Part shown: in pieces, positions 58,201-64,000 of the stretch
Layout: every line of letters starts with the position of its first letter
How positions within the stretch are numbered: position 1 is the first letter of the stretch
NCBI GenBank assembly: GCA_950295325.1
Contig: OX485809.1
Coordinates: forward strand, 40,891,081-40,955,080
Length of the DNA: 64,000 nucleotides
Direction of reading: 5' to 3'
From: Polytrichum commune
Lineage: Eukaryota; Streptophyta; Polytrichopsida; Polytrichales; Polytrichaceae
The notes under the pieces: model-generated
Seen by the model: only the letters and a program-made list of their open reading frames with translations
The model's database searches: none
What the model was told of the DNA's origin: nothing
Program-made: the position numbers and the translations under genes

Positions 58201-60547
58201 CTGGATTTAATAAAAGCATCATTGCACTTAGCCCTTAAAGGACATGGGTGGGGTCTCAATGTACGGCCATATACACAATTTATTTGGACCAAGTTCAGAA
58301 ATCACAATTGATATATATGGGGTTCAAACCTCGTTTTATAAGTTGTCTTAAGTCAAGGAGAATATAAATATTTACTTGACATTGATGTCAGATCAAAATA
58401 CAACACTTGTATTTGCATCAAAGGACACCCAAGCTGCGTATTTGAACTTAAATCTTCTTAAATCTTCAATAATATCAAGGTATCCAACTGATTCAGAAGG
58501 TGCAATAAAGTATGAGCTACTTTTAGTTAGGGCCACTTTTTGATATAATTAGCTAAAAATGGATGCAACTCAAAAACATGATTTTGTGCACAGCGAGGCC
58601 CAGTCTGGGCCTCGCGGATGCTTAAGGGTTAAGGCACATACATATTCACCGTGACCACTTCCCCAACTCTCACACAACACCCAAACTCGCAGCGTCTATT
58701 GGATAGGATGCATGAGGCTCAAATCTCTCACCAAAAAAATCAAATTTGACACTACAAATCAAGTTCGCTGGCACCAAGCCACAGCTAATTGTTTCAACAC
58801 TACCACCTGTGCAGATGAAAAGAATAGATTATTGGGATTTCTATTCAACCTTCAGGTCTTCAGACCACGGTAGATGCTCCTTGCTGCTTTGCAAACAGGT
58901 AATTGAGTCCCTCCAGCCACGCAGAATTGATGAATTCAAAAACACTTCCAGCTTGAAGATGAGGTTGCTCTTGTCAACAGCCTCCGACATGTCTAAATAC
59001 TCGGCTCCACATCGAACCTCACCCACATTGTGGGCATTTAAGGTTACTGTGATACCATAACAGAACTTTGCACACATTTCAAAGCACGGAGCACTTCCTG
59101 GGAAGTCAATAACCTTAACTTCTTCATCGCTGGACTCGTGTGCCGTCATAAGAAGCTTGTTCAGCGATCCACATTTTGCTAGTAGTGGGAACTGCCAATG
59201 CCAAGAACAAAAGAGCAATCACCTCCTCAAATCTTACACCGGATGAGAGACTGGCTATCCAACACATAGCAACTCCTAATTGCAATAATATAGATAAATA
59301 GAGTTATCCTCTAACTCAACATAAATTTCAGTAGGGAGTTGGTTGTTTTGCATACAACACTTCCCATGTTCGCTAAGCCTTTGGTGCATTTTCGGAGGTA
59401 GTGTGAACATTTTATATCCGTCCACTGAGGATCAAACTCATATTGGCATACCGAGAGGTGCTAAAAGAGTTTGGCCATCACTGAACCGAAATAGGTTGAT
59501 CTTCGTTCAAATTCAAACACTACCTCAGAGCATGCACCACAAGTGGGAAGAAATTTTTGGTATTGTATGCAGAACAACCAATGGAAGCTCATGGTGACGA
59601 ACTTCCGACCTATAGTCCCATTCAGTCAATGGATAACTCTAATGTGTGGTAAATCTGCATATTCTCTCATTGAGCCACTACTTACTTCTAGCTCAGAAAT
59701 GGAATGCCCACTTTTTGGTCCATGTGGAGTATTGTGTTTTTGTAACCTGACCCACCACTTTCATTCGATATTTGAGCATGTGTTATGTCATCTTCCAAGA
59801 ACCCAAAATGCTTGCAAACTACCCAAAACATGATCCACAAGTAGGTATAAGTGTTTGTGTATTCAAGCATACCTTGTGAAGATGAAACTTGCGTCCATCC
59901 ACATCCAATGAGATGTCACTCTGAAGATCTGACACCACCGACCTGTATCACATCCATGTCATTTATACAAAACCATGTTGAGTCCAAAAATTCTGACATG
60001 GCACAAAAACACCAACAAAACCTCTCCCTAATATAGAACATCAACTTAAATTAGGTTCTGCCAGTCGCAATAGTCATCATTTGCAGACACTCCAAGGGGG
60101 GAGGAGCTGAAGCTACATCTGAGAATTAGATCCCTCGAGGAAGGAAAACAAATCACGACAAGAGTCCCAGCTCCGGAGAATCCTAAACAGACGGATTTTG
60201 ACAGAGCTATCCAGGAGTTCTGAACAGAAAAGGTGTATGAATTCGCCCCACTCAACCCTAATGCGAGACGACGACTTCCTAGAAACAAAGAGGGACCGAG
60301 AACAAATTGGTTGGCATGAAATGTAAGTGTAAGAAACTTAATAAGTTGGAATTAGATGCCAGACTGCGAAATGTAGAAACTTTGCTTCAATCAGCACTGA
60401 TGAGGTAAAACCAATCTAAGCCGATCTTGCTCAGCAAACCCTTCAACCCTTGCCTGACTGACATGCACTCACGGAAGGGCTAACTTACGTTATGCTGCCA
60501 CGAGTTGTAAAATTGTCGGGCTTTGACCCCAACCTCATGAACTTCAT
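55234..60547 (-). CDS. NPH3/RPT2-like BTB protein, six exons
   Basis: Exons are 60547-60489, 59942-59873, 59191-58850, 58107-57148, 56624-56496 and 55710-55234. All have GT-AG borders and consistent phases, giving 678 residues. The ATG at 60547 follows an in-frame TGA and encodes [11 protein letters not shown], the usual start of this family. The BTB domain covers about residues 25-145 ([27 protein letters not shown]). The NPH3 domain starts at [19 protein letters not shown] (about 219) and ends with [11 protein letters not shown] (about 490) and QNERLPLR (509-516). A coiled coil spans about 579-612. The last six residues are RRHSIT, a C-terminal 14-3-3 site like that of Arabidopsis NPH3 (RNSIS). 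Family members are CUL3-substrate adaptors and plasma-membrane scaffolds in phototropin and auxin-transport signalling. The sequence looks nearest the RPT2/NPY side of the family, which I cannot settle. Introns 2 and 5 hold MITEs. Confidence 0.95.
55686..56495. repeat. Tandem duplication of intron 5 including its 3' splice site
   Basis: The segment starting GTCCGGACTTGCTCAAAAAA at 55686 (start of exon 6 plus acceptor and intron) recurs from 56281 (GTCCAAACTTGCTC). The intron part at about 56180-56280 recurs at 56389-56488. The two copies are about 80-85% alike. The duplicate includes the CAG acceptor at 56307-56309 and the first codons of exon 6. Confidence 0.9.
55835..56154. mobile_element. 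MITE with TA target site in intron 5
   Basis: A 320-bp element with arms of about 130 bp that are roughly 85% inverted matches. Ends are GGGAGTTTCGCCCCCACTT and its complement, with TA on both sides (55833-55834, 56155-56156). The TA duplication fits the Tc1/mariner (Stowaway-like) group. It is inserted in one copy only of the duplicated intron. Confidence 0.85.
59383..59538. repeat. Palindromic MITE in intron 2 of the NPH3-like gene
   Basis: Second copy of the element at 32190-32356, sharing GGAGGTAGTGTG, AAACTCATATTGGCAT-type centre and GAGCATGCACCACAAG. Arms pair over most of the length. Confidence 0.8.
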
Positions 60548-63136
60548 GGCCGCCAACTTGTTTCTTCTTCAATCCTGTCCCTGGTGTATGAACCTTTTCC
60601 TACACCTCTAATTGATCTCCGAATTGCGCATGCTCTGCTCTCGCCTCTTCAATCCTTTCCTCTAACCCCTTCATAAACTGCTCCCTTCTTCCTGCGGATA
60701 CTTCTCGGTACTGTGTTCCAGTGACCACCACCTGTCTCGCAATGAGGTACTGAAAAACTGGGCACCGCCATAGCCAGCTCAAGTCGTTGCTTTTGTCGTC
60801 AAATTCTTCCCAAGCACACTAGAGAACTTGGTGAATCCTCTGTGATGCAATAAGAAAAAATCTCCAAGAGCTTTGCCGGCCCTACTAATGGTTCCGAGGC
60901 AGTCGAAGAGCTACCAAGTGCCAACCACGCATCAACCTAACCCCGCACCAGACAATAGAGAGCCCCTTGTCGAAGCGGCATTCTACATTCCTCTCACACC
61001 TATTCGTCTATCTATCTATACAATTATGCTGCTTCAACGACACCACCACCTCTCGTGAGTCTTCGATCCAAGGTGGATTATAGCCCCCGAAATGCTGATG
61101 CTGACTCCTCAACTGCAGCCTAAGCCAGCCAGAAGCTGTAGTGCAGCTGTGTTGCAGCTGAATTGCAATCTGACAGTGGGTAAAACATTCAGGAGGCTCA
61201 ACCTCTCCTCTTGCACCCTCACACAACCTTCATATTCCCGGGATACGGTAAAATCCTCGAGCACCGAGGCGACCATCGCAAGAATACAAAGCTGAGATTA
61301 CCAGAACCCCCAAAATTTCGAGAAACAAGCTCACGGTGAGAAACATCACACCTCCGTCAACTAACTTAACTTGACTTGACTTATGTCGGCCACCATACAA
61401 GTTAAGAGCAGTAGTTTCTGAGACAAGCCACAAGAAAGAAAGAAAGCAAGAAAGTGGGAGGCAGTCGAGGCGTGAGGTTTGGGCAGAAGGGAACAAGCTT
61501 GCAGCGAGACTGATAAGCTGAGAGGATTGTTGCAGCTGCAACACACAGCCAATTGGACAAGACAGGAGGAGCCAGCAAGGGCCAGCCAGGACGGCGATGA
61601 CACCACCTACTCCCCAACGTGAAATGTAAGGCACTTCATCAGCAAAAGGCACCTGATGAGGGTAGGCCGGGAGGGCAGACAACATGAGAGAGAAACTCAG
61701 ACTACTCAGACAGTAGTTCCCTACTCCTGATGCCCTACGGCTAAGGTAAGGTGAAGGTGAAGGTGGTGAAGGTGGAGGTGGTACCCCACACCCAGCCCAT
61801 CCCATGCATCATCAACACATGAGCCCCCCAAGTGTGTGACCAATTGTGATTGGGAAGTCTGCACATGAAACTGTGTAAGAGGATTATGGAGGTGGAAGTG
61901 TGCTTGAGTGGTAATGTCAGCGCCGTATGACCTACCGACCAACGAGACTAACGAAATGACCCTCCCATGCGAGCTGTACCGGTTACATGAGCAGTGATGC
62001 AGGCAATGAGAGTGGAGTGCAGTGGGGAGACAGACGGGCAGGGCAGGCCAGGCTACGCTGTACCCAACCTCTGCCAAACCTGACCCCACAATGTCTGCAA
62101 TGAACTGCACTTTACTCTCTCTAGATCTCTCACCCTCTTAACAATTCCCCGGAAATTACCTTCAACTTAACCCAAAGCCCTTGATCTTGACGGGAGCCGG
62201 TGCAATTGCAGGGATGATGTCTATATCTGCCTTTTATCAGAATTACCTTCACCTGGTCTAATTTGTGCTATTGAGCAGTCCCATCTTCTCGAGTTGGCTT
62301 AAGTTAACCCTCCTGCAAGCCGCCCTAAATCTTCCTTGCCTTGCCTTGTCTTGCTTTGCCTTCACGACATGGCACGCAGGATGTGAGCTTCTGGAACCCT
62401 CTGAGGTCGACAGACACCAGACTCGGCCTTCCATTCCCTAACAACCCCAGCAGATCGTTCCCTCGGAACTCCCACACCGAAGCAATCTTCTGTCCCTCTC
62501 CTGCTGTAAGAACAGTTTTCCCGGAATCCACCACTGGTCCCTAACCCTCCCCCTCCAGCAGCCTTTACATATATACGTTAAACCTTTCGGCTCCTCTTCG
62601 GCACCTCCCGCCGTCCTACTGCTGCAGTACCATTACCTTAGCAAGTTCAAAGCTCCAAAGGTTAGCAAAACAAAACGGCAGGGAGGGCCTCCCATACTTA
62701 CACGAATTTGCAAAACTCCAACACACAACTCCATGTTGATGCTAACGATGATGATGATTCCACTCCATGGAACCTTAGCAGCTGCAATATGAAACTTTTT
62801 ACTTGCCTACCTATTTCACCAGTAAATGGCAATAATTTAACCACGGTTAAGTTTCTGAAACTCTGACACCATGCCATGCCATGCAGAGTCCCTCCCTTTG
62901 AACTTTCCTCTCCTTTCCTTCCTTCCCCCAGACAGGGTTAAATTTAGTAAGTAAGGCGGGTCCGCTTTCCACTTTGCAAGAAAGAGTGATCGGTGGCTGC
63001 TTGTCCGACGCCTGGCCTCCTCCGCTGCCGAGGTGGATCCGGGAGCTCCACATGCTTCCAAAGTTTTTTCCTCTCATCACCGGCTAAGCTTAATCCTGCT
63101 GCTTCTTACCTTGATCCTTCTTCCATGAGGAGAGTA
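60548..63136. other. Upstream region of the NPH3-like gene
   Basis: No separate gene is supported; long frames such as 61805-61230 on the minus strand have no recognisable domain. The stretch is GC-richer than most of the window. It holds a (GGTGAA)n-like stretch at about 61745-61785 and a CCTTG-type microsatellite at about 62332-62363. It should contain the promoter and possibly a spliced 5' UTR. Confidence 0.45.
62568..62577 (-). promoter_or_regulatory. Possible TATA box for the NPH3-like gene
   Basis: The minus strand reads CGTATATATGTAAAGG here. It is a good TATA match in a pyrimidine/purine-rich setting, but 2 kb from the start codon. It would work only if the 5' UTR is long or contains an intron. 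Weak support. Confidence 0.2.
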
Positions 63137-63690
63137 TCATCAAAATTCATCTTCACCCCCATTCTTCAGCAAGATGCGGTTGAAGGCTCAATCGAGCAGC
63201 AACTTTTCATTTCGAATACCTACATACATACATACCTAGGACTTGCTGAATCCCCCATGCGCCCCAAATGCGCCCGCATTTGTTAAGGCAGTCATTGGCT
63301 GGTCTTCTGTCAACTGCCATTAGCAGAATGATGATCAAAATCCATCTCCGTCCTCCATTTTCTTAAAAGCAAGATGCGGTCGAAGGCTCCTTGAAGTAGC
63401 AACTCAATTTTCCTTCCATTCCATCTCTGGCATGTACATAACTCAGGACTCCCCAATGCCCATGTGTCCAAATGTGTCCATTCGGTAAAGGCAGTGAGTG
63501 GATGGACTTCTTTCAACTGCCATGAGCCGAAACGGTAATCATAACTCATCTTCCATCCCCATTTTTTCAGAAGCAAGATGCGGATCCAAGGCTACCCAGG
63601 TGCAGCTTTTGACTTGACAAATTTACGACCCGTCACTTGATTAGCTTGCTCCCAGCGATGTGTCCAGATATGTCCAAATTTGGCAAGTTA
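63137..63690. repeat. Tandem repeat of about 200 bp, three units
   Basis: GCAAGATGCGG recurs at about 63171, 63370 and 63573. Each copy is preceded by a CATCTTCCA-type block. It is followed by GAAGGCTC-type and, in the first two units, GTCAACTGCCAT-type blocks. Units diverge by 15-25%. Confidence 0.8.
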
Positions 63691-64000
63691 AGGCTTGCTT
63701 TTCCCCTTTTCTCTCAATTTCTTGCCTCGAGATCCTTCGGGGAGAGAGAGAGAGCGAGAGAGAGAGCGCGAGGCGCAATGGTGGCGGCGCAGGAGCGACG
63801 AGGATGAGAGTGTTGGACAGAACATTGCAAAATGGATGTACTCCGTGAATATGTGGATGAAATGTGGAGGTCCAATTCATGCACCTCATGATCATGATGA
63901 AATACTAAAAGAAAAAAAGAAAAAAAAGAAGGTCAAGTGAGCCCATTCTCCATACTCCTAATACATGTCTAAAGAGGCTCCACCAGTTTAGGGCCTTTTT
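63691..64000. other. Window end, no gene called
   Basis: A GA-rich microsatellite lies at about 63739-63769, and a GC-rich GGCGGCGCAGGAGCGACGAG stretch follows. This might be the edge of a gene outside the window. Evidence is insufficient to call one. Confidence 0.35.

Noticed and set aside
61230-61805. 191-codon minus-strand frame upstream of the NPH3-like gene
   Set aside because: Hydrophobic and Pro/Ser-rich low-complexity translation over microsatellites, no conserved domain, no splice logic; probably 5' flank or UTR.
63660-63940. Open frames through the GA microsatellite at the window end
   Set aside because: Arg/Glu runs come from the repeat; nothing else supports a gene.

Overview
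The window is nuclear DNA of a land plant with a large, repeat-rich genome. Evidence: plant-only gene families (an OVATE family protein and a BTB-NPH3 protein with clean GT-AG introns), a plant-type L1 LINE, tRNA-derived SINEs, and very low gene density (three intact genes in 64 kb). The exact group cannot be fixed from the sequence. An unusually long OVATE protein, a Tc1-type (DD34E) element and a MULE/SWIM transposase of unfamiliar layout suggest a seed-free plant (lycophyte, fern or bryophyte) rather than a flowering plant; this is inference.

Layout. 1-4.7 kb: decayed intergenic DNA with a small TIR element. 4.68-18.12 kb: a fossil 13.4-kb DNA transposon, bounded by matching TIRs (GGGGCGGTTTACAC), TAA on both sides and inverted subterminal heptamer arrays. 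It carries two divergent, intron-bearing, decayed genes: a SWIM-type MULE transposase on the right (+) and, on the left (-), a protein that reads as a ParB-like domain followed by a beta-class (N4/N6) DNA methyltransferase. A palindromic minisatellite lies in an intron of the second gene. 18.1-25.6 kb: an AC-skewed tract split by an element with 9-bp target duplications, itself split by a composite hAT-like element (two copies of one TIR element around a gene fragment, outer 8-bp TSD ACTGTTCA). 25.7-30.9 kb: mostly non-coding, with a pre-miRNA-like foldback. 30.97-33.72 kb: an intact three-exon gene (- strand) for a 122-aa, two-helix membrane protein resembling Pkr1. 35.0-40.6 kb: a 5'-truncated L1 LINE (- strand), split by a Mutator-like MITE (9-bp TSD), which is split by a hAT-like MITE (8-bp TSD). 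41.7-42.9 kb: a near-complete Tc1-like element with one frameshift. 45.2-47.8 kb: SINE and LINE tails and a Harbinger-type MITE (TSD TAA).

49.8-52.4 kb: an intact single-exon OVATE family gene (+). 55.2-60.5 kb: an intact six-exon NPH3/RPT2-like gene (-), convergent with the OVATE gene; I assembled its 678-aa product from splice sites with all phases consistent. Intron 5 of that gene has been tandemly duplicated together with its 3' splice site and then hit by a TA-flanked MITE. 60.5-64 kb: upstream DNA of the NPH3-like gene, with microsatellites and a roughly 200-bp tandem repeat.

The three host genes have no evident joint pathway. The most interesting object is the 13.4-kb element pairing a transposase with a methyltransferase-like gene.
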